Assembly (NCBI GenBank): GCA_963702705.1
Contig: CAVPDR010000006.1
Location: forward strand, 62,001 to 126,000
Direction: 5' to 3'
DNA length: 64,000 nucleotides
Source of the DNA: VRUE01 sp963702705
GTDB taxonomy: Bacteria; Actinomycetota; Thermoleophilia; Solirubrobacterales; 70-9
Made by a program: the position numbers and the translations under genes. Below the pieces are notes generated by a model. That model ran no database searches. It had not been told where the DNA came from and saw nothing but the letters and a program-made list of their open reading frames with translations. Position 1 is the stretch's first letter. Each line of letters starts with the position of its first letter. Shown here one piece after another: positions 46,683-54,741 of the stretch.

Positions 46683-48041
46683 GTGTCACCAAGGAACTCA
46701 TCGCGAGGCGCGCGAACGCGGGGTGCTCGCTATCCGCCGCTGAAGCCGGGACCGGGACTTTCGGCGAAGGAGGTCGCCGCGCACCAGCGCGGGCGGCTGC
46801 ATGAGGCGATGGTCGAGCTCGTTGCCGAGCACGGGTACAACGCCGTCTCCGTGGTGAAGTTGACCAACCGCGCCCGGGTCTCGAAGCGAGATTTCTACAA
46901 ACTTTTCGCCGGCAAGGAAGAGTGCTTCCTCGCCACCTACGACACCATCGTCTGTCACTCGGTTCGCGGGATCATCGCTGCCACGGAGGGCGAGGAGGAG
47001 TGGGGCGAGCGGCTTCGACTCGGGTTTCTCGCCTTCGCCGATCAGATCACCAGCAGCCCGGAGACAGCGCGGCTGGCCCTGGTCGAGGTCTTCACCGCCG
47101 GCGCCGCCGCGGTCGAGCGGATGCAGCGTACGAACCTGCTCTTCGAGGCGCTGGTGGCGAAGAACCTCGCCCTTGCCGACGGGCCCCCCCGGCTGCCGCC
47201 GCTGGTGGTGAAAGGCATCGTCGCCGGTGGCATCCGGTTGGCCCGGGCGCGGCTGCTCTCCGGCCACCCGCGGCAACTGGCGCTCGACGGGGACGAACTG
47301 CTGCAGTGGGCACTCTCTTTCTGTGACGGCGGTGCGGTCCGCCTGCGGGGTCTCGGGACCGCGGGGGCGGCGCCGTTACCCGCGACCGCTCCCGCCATGC
47401 CGCTGGAGGACGAGCGCGCGCTGATCCTTACGGCTACGGCGAGGTTGGCGAGCAGGCAGGGGTACGCAACGCTGACGGTGCCACGGATACGCGCCGCCGC
47501 CGGTGTTTCCAGGCGTAGCTTCGACACCCACTTCGAGGGCGTGGCGGACTGCTTTCTGGCGACGCTCGAGACGCTCAGCGAGCATACCCTCGCCGCAGCG
47601 GCGCCCGTCTACCTCACCGCCGACGACTGGGCGAGCGGCGTCCATCGCATGATCGCCGGCCTCTGCCGGCACCTCGCGCGCGACCCCACCTTCGCCGGCC
47701 TCGCCTTCCTCGAGGTCTTCTCGCCGGGCCACGAGGCGATCCAATGGCGCAGCGAGATGATCGCCAAGCTGGCGACGAGGCTTCGGCGGGGAGCGCCGCC
47801 GACCCGACGGCCGAGCGAGTTCGCGGCAGAAGCGTCGATCGGGGCGATGTGGGGCGTGATCCACCACTTCGTCGCCACTGGGCGCGGCGCACAGCTGCCG
47901 GTCGCGGCGCCGGCGCTTTCCTACCTCGCGCTTGCCCCGGCGCTCGGAGGGGCGGCGGCGGTCGACCTGATCGTCGCCGAGGTCGGTGAGGGCAGCGGTG
48001 CCGTCGGCGCGCCGCGAGTCCAGCGTGCGCTGGGCGCATAG
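46683..48041 (+). CDS. Regulator with two TetR-type domains in tandem
   Basis: A 452-residue protein made of two full TetR-like units. The first HTH is LVAEHGYNAVSVVKLTNRAR, with VSKRDFYKLFAGKEECFLAT after it. The second is LASRQGYATLTVPRIRAAAG, with VSRRSFDTHFEGVADCFLAT after it. Each is followed by a helical ligand-binding domain. Usual TetR proteins have one unit and dimerise, so this one may form an intramolecular pseudo-dimer. It starts with GTG 75 bases after the MFS gene and probably controls it. Tandem TetR proteins occur in this group of actinobacteria. Confidence 0.88.
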   Translation: MSPRNSSRGARTRGARYPPLKPGPGLSAKEVAAHQRGRLHEAMVELVAEHGYNAVSVVKLTNRARVSKRDFYKLFAGKEECFLATYDTIVCHSVRGIIAATEGEEEWGERLRLGFLAFADQITSSPETARLALVEVFTAGAAAVERMQRTNLLFEALVAKNLALADGPPRLPPLVVKGIVAGGIRLARARLLSGHPRQLALDGDELLQWALSFCDGGAVRLRGLGTAGAAPLPATAPAMPLEDERALILTATARLASRQGYATLTVPRIRAAAGVSRRSFDTHFEGVADCFLATLETLSEHTLAAAAPVYLTADDWASGVHRMIAGLCRHLARDPTFAGLAFLEVFSPGHEAIQWRSEMIAKLATRLRRGAPPTRRPSEFAAEASIGAMWGVIHHFVATGRGAQLPVAAPALSYLALAPALGGAAAVDLIVAEVGEGSGAVGAPRVQRALGA

Positions 48042-48200
48042 ATAGGAACCACTTTTCCTGAGTGCTTGTACAGCTCTGTGTGGAGCTGGATGCTCGCTGG
48101 TGCGGGGGGCAGGGGGGTCGAGCAAGGGAGAGCGGGGGCCGGAGTCTGAAGGGATGCAGGCGACGGCCCCCGACAACACTTCGAATAAGGAGATTGGGAA

Positions 48201-48347
48201 ATGGCGTACATGAAGATGCTCAGCCTGGTGGTTCTCGCCGGCGCCAAAAGAGTCTCTCCGGCTGGTGAAAAGCACCCGGCGAACACGACCCCCGGCGCCA
48301 AATCGGGACGGTCCGCGACAGCAGGGGAGACGAAATGCCTGAGTTGA
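48201..48347 (+). CDS. Small signal-peptide-like peptide, probably a remnant
   Basis: A 48-residue frame starting MAYMKMLSLVVLAGAKRVSP after a good ribosome site (AATAAGGAG). The first 15 residues look like the start of a secretion signal, but the rest (polar, Lys/Thr/Gly-rich) does not complete one. The stop overlaps the aldo/keto reductase start by 13 bases. I think it is the truncated 5' end of a secreted-protein gene whose ribosome site now serves the region; it could also be a leader peptide. Confidence 0.4.
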   Translation: MAYMKMLSLVVLAGAKRVSPAGEKHPANTTPGAKSGRSATAGETKCLS

Positions 48348-49144
48348 CCATTCCCAGCATCGCGCTGCACGACGGCGTCGAGATTCCACAACTGGGCCTT
48401 GGCGTCTTTCAGGTGCCCCCGGAGGAAGCCCAGAGCGTCGTCGAGTACGCCCTCGACGTCGGCTACCGCCACATCGACACCGCCGCGTCCTACCGCAGCG
48501 AGGCTGCCGTCGGCGCGGCTCTGGCTGCCTCCGGTCTGCCCCGCGAGGAGGTGTTCGTCACCACCAAGCTGTGGAACGCCGAGCAGGGGTACGACTCCAC
48601 GCTCAAAGCCTTCGAGGCGACACTCGGCCGTCTGGGCTCCGAGTACGCCGACCTTTACCTGATCCATTGGCCGGTGTTGAGCGAAAACCGCTCCCTCGAT
48701 ACCTGGCGGGCCTCCGAACGAATCCTCGAGGAAGGGCACGCACGCACGATCGGCGTCTCGAGCTGCTGGATCGAGGACCTGGAAAGGCTGGAGGTGGAAA
48801 CCGACACGCGGCCGACGGTCCATCAGGTCGAGCTGCATTCGTGCCTGCAGCAGGTCGAGCTGCGCAGGTTGCACGCTGAAAACCGCATCGCCACCGAGGT
48901 CTGGAGCCCGCTCGCCCAGAGCGATCTGCTTGCCGACGAGACGATCGGCAAAATTGCCGTGCGTCACGGTAAGTCGCCCGCCCAGGCCATCCTGCGCTGG
49001 CACGTGCAGCTCGGCAGCATCGCCGTTCCCATGTCGGTGACGGCGGAGCGGATCCGCGAGAACATCGAGATCTTCGACTTCGAGCTGAGCGACGAGGAGA
49101 TGGCGACGATCAGCGAAACGGACGCCGCCATGGCCACGATTTAA
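48335..49144 (+). CDS. Aldo/keto reductase
   Basis: A 269-residue TIM-barrel reductase with the tetrad D48, Y53, K78 and H111 (YRHIDTAASYRSE, VTTKLWN, LYLIHWP) and the NADPH region IAVPMSVTAERIRENIEIFD. Closest in type to 2,5-diketo-D-gluconate reductase-like AKR5 enzymes. It reduces aldehydes or ketones with NADPH in the cytosol. The ATG follows GGGGAGACGAA. Substrate unknown. Confidence 0.92.
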   Translation: MPELTIPSIALHDGVEIPQLGLGVFQVPPEEAQSVVEYALDVGYRHIDTAASYRSEAAVGAALAASGLPREEVFVTTKLWNAEQGYDSTLKAFEATLGRLGSEYADLYLIHWPVLSENRSLDTWRASERILEEGHARTIGVSSCWIEDLERLEVETDTRPTVHQVELHSCLQQVELRRLHAENRIATEVWSPLAQSDLLADETIGKIAVRHGKSPAQAILRWHVQLGSIAVPMSVTAERIRENIEIFDFELSDEEMATISETDAAMATI

Positions 49145-49151
49145 CCGGCGA

Positions 49152-50885
49152 TCAGCCCCCTCCGGCGCCGCCCTGCAATCGAATCGCAGCGATCGCCGCC
49201 TCCATCGAGGTGTAGAAGTGATCTTTGTCGAGCGTGTCCATCAGCCCGTAGCGCAGGGTCAGCTCTTTGAGGCGATCGCGCAGCTCGACGAAGGCAAGGT
49301 GTATCCCGGATGCGTTGAGCTCGCGGTCGAGTTGCTCGAGCACCTCCGCCGCGGTCACGTCGACGTCGGTGATCGCCTCACACTGCAGGACGATCCAATC
49401 GGGCTCGCGCTCGCGTGCAAGGCGCCTGATCTCGTCACGGAACCTTCCCGAGTTGGCGAAGAACAGCGGTGCCTCCCAGCGGTAGACGATGACGCCCGGG
49501 AGCTCCCCGGCGCCGGGGTAGGCGGTGACGTCGTGCCACTCCTCCGACCCCTCGGGACGTCCCAGAACCGCGCCGTGCGGCCACCAGTTACGGCGGAAGA
49601 AGAGGACGATCGCCAGCAGGACCGCGATCACGATTCCCTGCAGAACACCGAGGAGCACGACCCCGGCTGTGGCCACAAGGGAGACGCCGAGCGCGCTTTT
49701 GCGCACCTCGTAGTAGCGGCGCAGCAGGGGCACGTTCATCAGCGATATCGCGGCGGCGATCACCACCGCCGCGAGCGCAGCCTGCGGCAGGTCGGCGAGC
49801 AGTGAGTTGAGGAAGAGAAGGAGAGCCGCGACGAGCCCCGCCCCGACCAGCCCGGCCAGCTGGGTCTTCGCCCCCGACTGCTCGGCGACGGCGGTCCTCG
49901 AGCCGCTCGTCGAGACCGCGAACCCCTGAAAGAAGCCGGCCGCCACGTTCGCGGCGCCGACGCCGATCATCTCCTGGTCGGGCTTGACCTCATCGCCGCG
50001 TCGGGCCGCGAAGCTGGTCGCGGTCGCGATCGTGTCGGTCAGCGAGACCAGGGTGATGCCGAGCGCCGCCAGCAGCAGCGCCGGGACGTCGCCCGCATTC
50101 GTCCAGGGAAGCCCGGGGGTGGGCACTCCCTGGGGCAGGGACCCGACCGTGGCGACTCCGTGGTCCGCCAGGCCGAAGGCGGCGGAGACGACGGTGGCCG
50201 CCACGACTCCCACCAGGATCGCCGGCAGGCGTTTGGTGACGAGCGGGAGCACGAGCAAGATGCCGAGGACCGCCAGCCCGAGCACGAGCGTGGCGGTGTG
50301 CGTCTGGCCGAGGCCTTCCACGAACGCCTTGACCTCGCTGAGGAACGAGTCGGCGTCGGTCGAAAACCCGAACAGCTTCGGCAGCTGCCCGACGATGATC
50401 GTGATCCCGAGGCCGTTCATGTAGCCGACCTGAACCTCCTTGGAGAGCAGGTCGGCGACGAACCCGAGCTTGCCGAGGCCGAGGCCGATCTCGATCAGGC
50501 CGACGAAGATCGCGAGCATGCCCGCCAGGACGATCGCCGACCCCGGATCTCCTACGACCAGCAGGGGCGTGATCGAGGCGAGGATCAGGGGGGAGATCGA
50601 GGAGTCGGGGCCGAGCACCAGGACGCGTGAAGGCCCGAAGAGGGCGTAGCCGACGAGGCAGGCGATCGTCGTGTAGAGGCCCGTAACCGCCGGCAGCCCG
50701 GCAAGCTCCGCGTAAGCCATGCCCTGTGGGACCAGGATTGCGGCCAGCACGACTCCCGCCACCAGGTCAGGTCGAGCGGATTGGCCGGGGTACTGCTGGA
50801 TGAGCTTGACTCCCGGCACCCAGCGGTGTAGCCGGCCGGAGCGGCGAAGTTGCCTTTTTGAATCTACGGACCCGCTGCTCTGCAT
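49152..50885 (-). CDS. SulP-family anion transporter with STAS domain
   Basis: A 577-residue permease beginning near MQSSGSVDSKRQLRRSGRLH. It has the SulP motif DLVAGVVLAAILVPQGMAYA, 10-12 helices (for example VPALLLAALGITLVSLTDTI) and GVGAANVAAGFFQGFAVSTS. The C-terminal STAS domain is at about residues 440-560 (PGVIVYRWEAPLFFANSGRF). It moves sulfate or bicarbonate-type anions. An alternative in-frame start 75 bases upstream is possible but lacks family sequence. Convergent with the aldo/keto reductase. Confidence 0.9.
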   Translation of the reverse strand: MQSSGSVDSKRQLRRSGRLHRWVPGVKLIQQYPGQSARPDLVAGVVLAAILVPQGMAYAELAGLPAVTGLYTTIACLVGYALFGPSRVLVLGPDSSISPLILASITPLLVVGDPGSAIVLAGMLAIFVGLIEIGLGLGKLGFVADLLSKEVQVGYMNGLGITIIVGQLPKLFGFSTDADSFLSEVKAFVEGLGQTHTATLVLGLAVLGILLVLPLVTKRLPAILVGVVAATVVSAAFGLADHGVATVGSLPQGVPTPGLPWTNAGDVPALLLAALGITLVSLTDTIATATSFAARRGDEVKPDQEMIGVGAANVAAGFFQGFAVSTSGSRTAVAEQSGAKTQLAGLVGAGLVAALLLFLNSLLADLPQAALAAVVIAAAISLMNVPLLRRYYEVRKSALGVSLVATAGVVLLGVLQGIVIAVLLAIVLFFRRNWWPHGAVLGRPEGSEEWHDVTAYPGAGELPGVIVYRWEAPLFFANSGRFRDEIRRLAREREPDWIVLQCEAITDVDVTAAEVLEQLDRELNASGIHLAFVELRDRLKELTLRYGLMDTLDKDHFYTSMEAAIAAIRLQGGAGGG

Positions 50886-51008
50886 CGTTGTCCCGGTTCG
50901 GTCGGGCCCCGACAAGGGGCGATCATGCGGCATCTTCCGTCCTGCGGCAGGAAGAGACAAGCCGGGGCGTGCCTGTCCGCCAGAGCCCTCAAAGTAAAGT
51001 CAAGAGAG

Positions 51009-52172
51009 ATGGGGCGGGGAGCGAAGGTCTGGCCAGGGGCTGTCGTAGCCGTTGCGGCGACCGTGCTCGCGGCGGTGTTGCCGCCGTTTGCCACGGCCGA
51101 AAGCTCGATCGAACCGCCGATCGCCTACCTGTCTCCCGCCCTGTTCCAGCAGGAGCCCGTGGTTCATGGCGGTGTCGAAGTCACCTACACGTGCCCGAGC
51201 TATCCCGGCGGCGACGCCCGCAGCTACGGCGTCCGCTTCTCGAACGGGGATGCGCGCGGTGCCGACGGCCGGCTGACCGGGAGCGAGCGCTACTGGCTCG
51301 GCGAAGCGGCTGTGCTCCCCGGCACCTCGCCCGGCACCTGCCGCTCGCAGCTGCTGCTGCCGAATTCGCCCTCTCCCGCGGCGCTTTTCCTCGGTCCGAT
51401 CGCCTGGCAGGTATCCCGGAGGTGCTCCGGTTGCACCGGAGGCTGGGACGTGGCTCCGCTTTCCTGGGTCTTGCTCACGCCGAATGTCGAAGGGGCCGAG
51501 CTGGGCCGGCCCGCCCGCATCTACGCCGGCTACCTGACCCGCTTCACCTTCCACGCCGACGTCGACCTCAGCGGCACCGAAATCTCGATCCAGGGAATCG
51601 GCCGTAAGTTCGGCAGCGGAGGCTGGACCGACCTCGCCCGCGCGCCCTACGACCCGGGTGGCGAAAACTCCTTTTTCCTCAAGCTCCCGGCTGGAACCCA
51701 CAAGCTCCGGGTCAACTTCTACCTCAGCAACGGCCTGAGTCAGGGGCTGGGCCCCGAAGAAGTTCGGATCCTGCGCCCCAACCGCTCGCGGGCGACCGGC
51801 GGTCGCGACGACGGCGCCTACTCCTCGCTCCCGGCAGCGTTGGCCGAGCAAAACCAGGCGAGCTTTGAAGTCACAGGGGCCGGACGGGCGCTGCGCCGGC
51901 TCGAGGTCGCCATCCCGGTTTCCTGTCAGGGCGGCCCGCCGTCACTCACCACCGCCATTGCCAGGCTGCGCTTCGCCCGGATCGCGCCGGACGGCAGCGT
52001 GACCGGCCGGTCGCTCAGCCGCGGTCCGACCCCCGCCCAGGTGACGCTCGAAGGCCGCCTGCGGCACGGCCGCTTTCGCGGCACCGCGACGACGACGTTC
52101 TCCTCCTGCAGCGGCAGCCGTGAATTCAGCGCCACGTTGGACGGGGACCAGCGGGCCCCTTCGGGGTCTTGA
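51009..52172 (+). CDS. Secreted protein of unknown function
   Basis: A 387-residue exported protein. The signal peptide reads VWPGAVVAVAATVLAAVLPP then FATA. A beta-rich body follows with four to five cysteines (TYTCPSYPGG, TCRSQLLL, RRCSGCTGGWD, VSCQGGPPS, FSSCSG) that could form disulfides. No domain recognised. The ATG at 51009 starts the signal sequence. Its style resembles other extracytoplasmic proteins of this group of actinobacteria. It is convergent with the next gene, with the two stops adjoining. Confidence 0.65.
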   Translation: MGRGAKVWPGAVVAVAATVLAAVLPPFATAESSIEPPIAYLSPALFQQEPVVHGGVEVTYTCPSYPGGDARSYGVRFSNGDARGADGRLTGSERYWLGEAAVLPGTSPGTCRSQLLLPNSPSPAALFLGPIAWQVSRRCSGCTGGWDVAPLSWVLLTPNVEGAELGRPARIYAGYLTRFTFHADVDLSGTEISIQGIGRKFGSGGWTDLARAPYDPGGENSFFLKLPAGTHKLRVNFYLSNGLSQGLGPEEVRILRPNRSRATGGRDDGAYSSLPAALAEQNQASFEVTGAGRALRRLEVAIPVSCQGGPPSLTTAIARLRFARIAPDGSVTGRSLSRGPTPAQVTLEGRLRHGRFRGTATTTFSSCSGSREFSATLDGDQRAPSGS

Positions 52173-52820
52173 TCAGCCGCCGAGTCCGCCGAGAAAGGCG
52201 AACGGGTTGGGCGGGCGCTCGTCGTATGCGGCCTGCCAGGTGCCCTCGGCGCTGACCTTGCTGTCGGCCGGCGCCTCGGCTTCGATGCGCTTGGCCAGCG
52301 CCTTGGCGTCGTCCTCGTCGGTGGCGCCGACGAGGACGTACCTCCAGCGGTGAACGGGTAGCAGGCCCTCGCTGCGCAGCCGCTCGGAGAGCTGGATCGC
52401 CTCGTGGCGGGAGGGGAGGTCGATGCGGACCTCGAATTCGAGGTGGCCGGTCTCCTCGACCTGCTTGCGCTCGGCGGCGAGCATGGCTTCGTGCTCGGCG
52501 AGCTTGGCGGCATCGTCCGTGGGCAGTGGCACGTCTGGGTCCTCCCAGTCCTCCGCGGTCGGGTGCCAGTGCTTGAGCTCCAGATCGAGCTCCCAGCCGT
52601 GCTGCTGGGCGAGCGAGAGCAGCAGCTCGCGGGCGCTCTCGGCCTGCTCCCTGGAGCCGGCGTAGAGGAAGACCAGCTTGTCATCGCGGCTGACGATGAC
52701 CCGGTCGTGGAAGGCATTGCTGAGGTCGTGCTCGAGCTCGCGCGCCTGCAGCCGCTCGGTCACCGCTTGGGCGTGGCTTGGGTCGTGCGGGTCCACCTGC
52801 AGGCGCCAGTCGTCGTTCAT
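52173..52820 (-). CDS. Conserved hypothetical protein, 215 aa
   Basis: A soluble acidic protein starting MNDDWRLQVDPHDPSHAQAV. It has two similar halves, each with a ferredoxin-like beta-alpha segment (VSRDDKLVFLYAGSREQAES and FEVRIDLPSRHEAIQLSERL). No catalytic motif. It overlaps the upstream SRPBCC gene by 4 nt (ATGA), so they are expressed together. I recognise it as a protein common in this group of actinobacteria but cannot name a function. Confidence 0.7.
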   Translation of the reverse strand: MNDDWRLQVDPHDPSHAQAVTERLQARELEHDLSNAFHDRVIVSRDDKLVFLYAGSREQAESARELLLSLAQQHGWELDLELKHWHPTAEDWEDPDVPLPTDDAAKLAEHEAMLAAERKQVEETGHLEFEVRIDLPSRHEAIQLSERLRSEGLLPVHRWRYVLVGATDEDDAKALAKRIEAEAPADSKVSAEGTWQAAYDERPPNPFAFLGGLGG

Positions 52821-53284
52821 GCGGGTGCAGAGAGTAGAAGCTCGGCGACGGCGGCGCTGCGGAACTCGAAGATCCGCTCGAGGTCGCGGCGGACGAAGAG
52901 GCGGTGGGCGAGGGAGCCGAGAGGCCCGAAGGGGATCGCGTAGCGGACGCGATCGTGGATCACGGTTGCGCCTGGGCCGTCGGCTTCGAACAGATGGGTG
53001 TGCTCCCAGAGCGAGTAGGGGCCCTTCTCCTGGATATCGACGAAGCGCAGCGGCGGTTCCCAGGTCTCGATCAGGGTCTTCCAGTGCAGGGGCACCCGGT
53101 GCAGCTTCAGCCTGTACTCGAGCAGCGTGCCCTTTTGCAGGGTCAGCGGCCGCGGCGTGATCACTTTGAAGTGGAGCCAGGGCGGCGTCAGCGGCTCCAG
53201 ATTGGCGGCGTCGCCGTAGAAGGCGAAGGCCTCCTCGACCGGGAGCTCGACTCGCTGCCTCTTCTCGAAGACGTATACGCGCAC
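52817..53284 (-). CDS. SRPBCC (START-like) domain protein
   Basis: A 155-residue protein with FEKRQRVELPVEEAFAFYGD and NLEPLTPPWLHFKVITPRP, then YSLWEHTHLFEADGPGATVI and HDRVRYAIPFGP. This is the ligand-binding START/polyketide-cyclase-like fold of the YwrF type. It probably binds a hydrophobic ligand. It is divergent from the NAD-dependent epimerase gene at 42 bp. Confidence 0.82.
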   Translation of the reverse strand: MRVYVFEKRQRVELPVEEAFAFYGDAANLEPLTPPWLHFKVITPRPLTLQKGTLLEYRLKLHRVPLHWKTLIETWEPPLRFVDIQEKGPYSLWEHTHLFEADGPGATVIHDRVRYAIPFGPLGSLAHRLFVRRDLERIFEFRSAAVAELLLSAPA

Positions 53285-53325
53285 GAGCCCAGCTTCGCAG
53301 CAGGGACCGTCGGGTAGCTTGAGTT

Positions 53326-54234
53326 ATCGCGCCACGCACCCTCATCGCCGGAGCCACGGGGTTCGTCGGCGGGCGGCTGGCCGAAGCGCTGGCCGGCTCC
53401 GGCGCCCCGGTTCGCTGCCTGGTTCGGGACCGCGCCAAGGCAGGCCGGCTCGAGGCGGCGGGCCTGGAGCTCCACCAGGGCGACGTCGGCGACGCGCGGA
53501 GCCTTGCCGGCGCGGCGCGCGACGTCGACGTCGCCTACTACCTGGTCCACGCAATGGGCGACGGCGGCGGATTCGCCGAGCGCGAGCGGGCCGGCGCCTC
53601 GAACTTCGCCCGGATGGTCGCCGGCGAAGGCGTCAAGCGGGTCGTCTACCTCGGCGGGCTGGGGGACGAGAGCCAATCAGAGCACCTGCGCAGCCGCCAC
53701 CGGACCGCTCAGGTCCTCGCTGCCGAGGGACCGCCGTTGACTTACTTCCGCGCCGCGATGGTGGTCGGCGCGGGCAGCGAGTCCTACCGCACGCTGCGCT
53801 ATCTGGTCGGGCGCCTGCCGCTGATGATTGCGCCCAGCTGGCTGCGCACGGCCACGCAGCCGATCGGTATCGACGATGCGGTCGAGTACCTGCGGCGCGC
53901 CCCCGAGGTCCCCGAGGCCGAGGGCCGCGAGGTCCAGATCGGCGGCCCCGACGTCCTCTCCTACTCGGCGATGCTCGACCGGATGGCGATCGTGATGGGC
54001 AAGGAGCCGCGTCGCAAGGTCCCGGTCCCATTGATCACTCCCTGGCTCTCTTCGCTCTGGCTGGGCCTGGTCACGCCGGTCGACACCAGGGTCGCGCGGC
54101 CGCTGGTCGAGGGACTGAGCACGGCCACCGTGGTCACCGATCCCACCGGTGCCGAGCCGTTTGGGATCGCCCCCGAATCGTTTGACGACGCGCTGCGGCG
54201 CGCCTTGGCGGAGGAAGAAGGCGTTCTCGCGTAG
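53326..54234 (+). CDS. NAD(P)-binding epimerase/reductase family protein, no canonical start codon
   Basis: A Rossmann protein of about 302 residues with RTLIAGATGFVGGRLAEALA, AYYLVHAMGDGGGF, VKRVVYLGGLGD and LTYFRAAMVVGAGSESYRTL. These match the atypical SDR group of NAD(P)H-binding (NmrA/YwnB-like) proteins. The conserved N-terminal dinucleotide motif is encoded upstream of the first in-frame ATG (53554). Between the in-frame TGA at 53320 and that ATG no ATG, GTG or TTG is in frame, so the start may be the non-standard ATC at 53326 or the sequence has an error. Function unknown; the substrate-binding half is intact. Confidence 0.78.
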   Translation: MAPRTLIAGATGFVGGRLAEALAGSGAPVRCLVRDRAKAGRLEAAGLELHQGDVGDARSLAGAARDVDVAYYLVHAMGDGGGFAERERAGASNFARMVAGEGVKRVVYLGGLGDESQSEHLRSRHRTAQVLAAEGPPLTYFRAAMVVGAGSESYRTLRYLVGRLPLMIAPSWLRTATQPIGIDDAVEYLRRAPEVPEAEGREVQIGGPDVLSYSAMLDRMAIVMGKEPRRKVPVPLITPWLSSLWLGLVTPVDTRVARPLVEGLSTATVVTDPTGAEPFGIAPESFDDALRRALAEEEGVLA

Positions 54235-54245
54235 ATTTCCGCTCG

Positions 54246-54545
54246 ATGGCGACGGCCTTCGAGATCGGCAAGCGCAACGAGCGCCCGCCCGCCGAGGGGC
54301 CCGAGTGGTTTCATGACGTGCTCACGCAGGTCCGGGCCGAGCGCGAGGGCGACATCCCGATCAGGGTCGAGGCGACGACCGGGCACCGCGTCGACGCGCT
54401 CCTGGTCGAGGGCGATGCGGCGATTCCCCCCGGCCCGCACGGCAAGGTCAGCCTCAACTCGCACGGCGAGGACCTCGTGATCGCCTCGGAGATGATCGCC
54501 GCCTTCACGCTGCTGCCTGGCAAGACCGCCAAGCGCAGCGAGTAG
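54246..54545 (+). CDS. Small conserved hypothetical protein, 99 aa
   Basis: A soluble protein starting MATAFEIGKRNERPPAEGPE, followed by VRAEREGDIPIRVEATTGHR. It has no recognised family, and no membrane segment. The ATG lies 11 bases after the epimerase stop, suggesting the same transcript. Confidence 0.6.
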   Translation: MATAFEIGKRNERPPAEGPEWFHDVLTQVRAEREGDIPIRVEATTGHRVDALLVEGDAAIPPGPHGKVSLNSHGEDLVIASEMIAAFTLLPGKTAKRSE

Positions 54546-54741
54546 CCCTCGTCGCAACTGGCCGGGCGGCGGCCCAAGGCCAACCGTGACACCGATCGGT
54601 GTTACCGACAACGTCCGATTTCGCCTTGCGGGTTTTCCCCCTTGTTTGCAGCGGGTATGGGGGAGTACCGTAGGGGCGCGGAGGGAAAGAGCGCCATGCG
54701 CAGGGGACCGGGTTACGTCCAATGCGAATGAGGAGACATGT

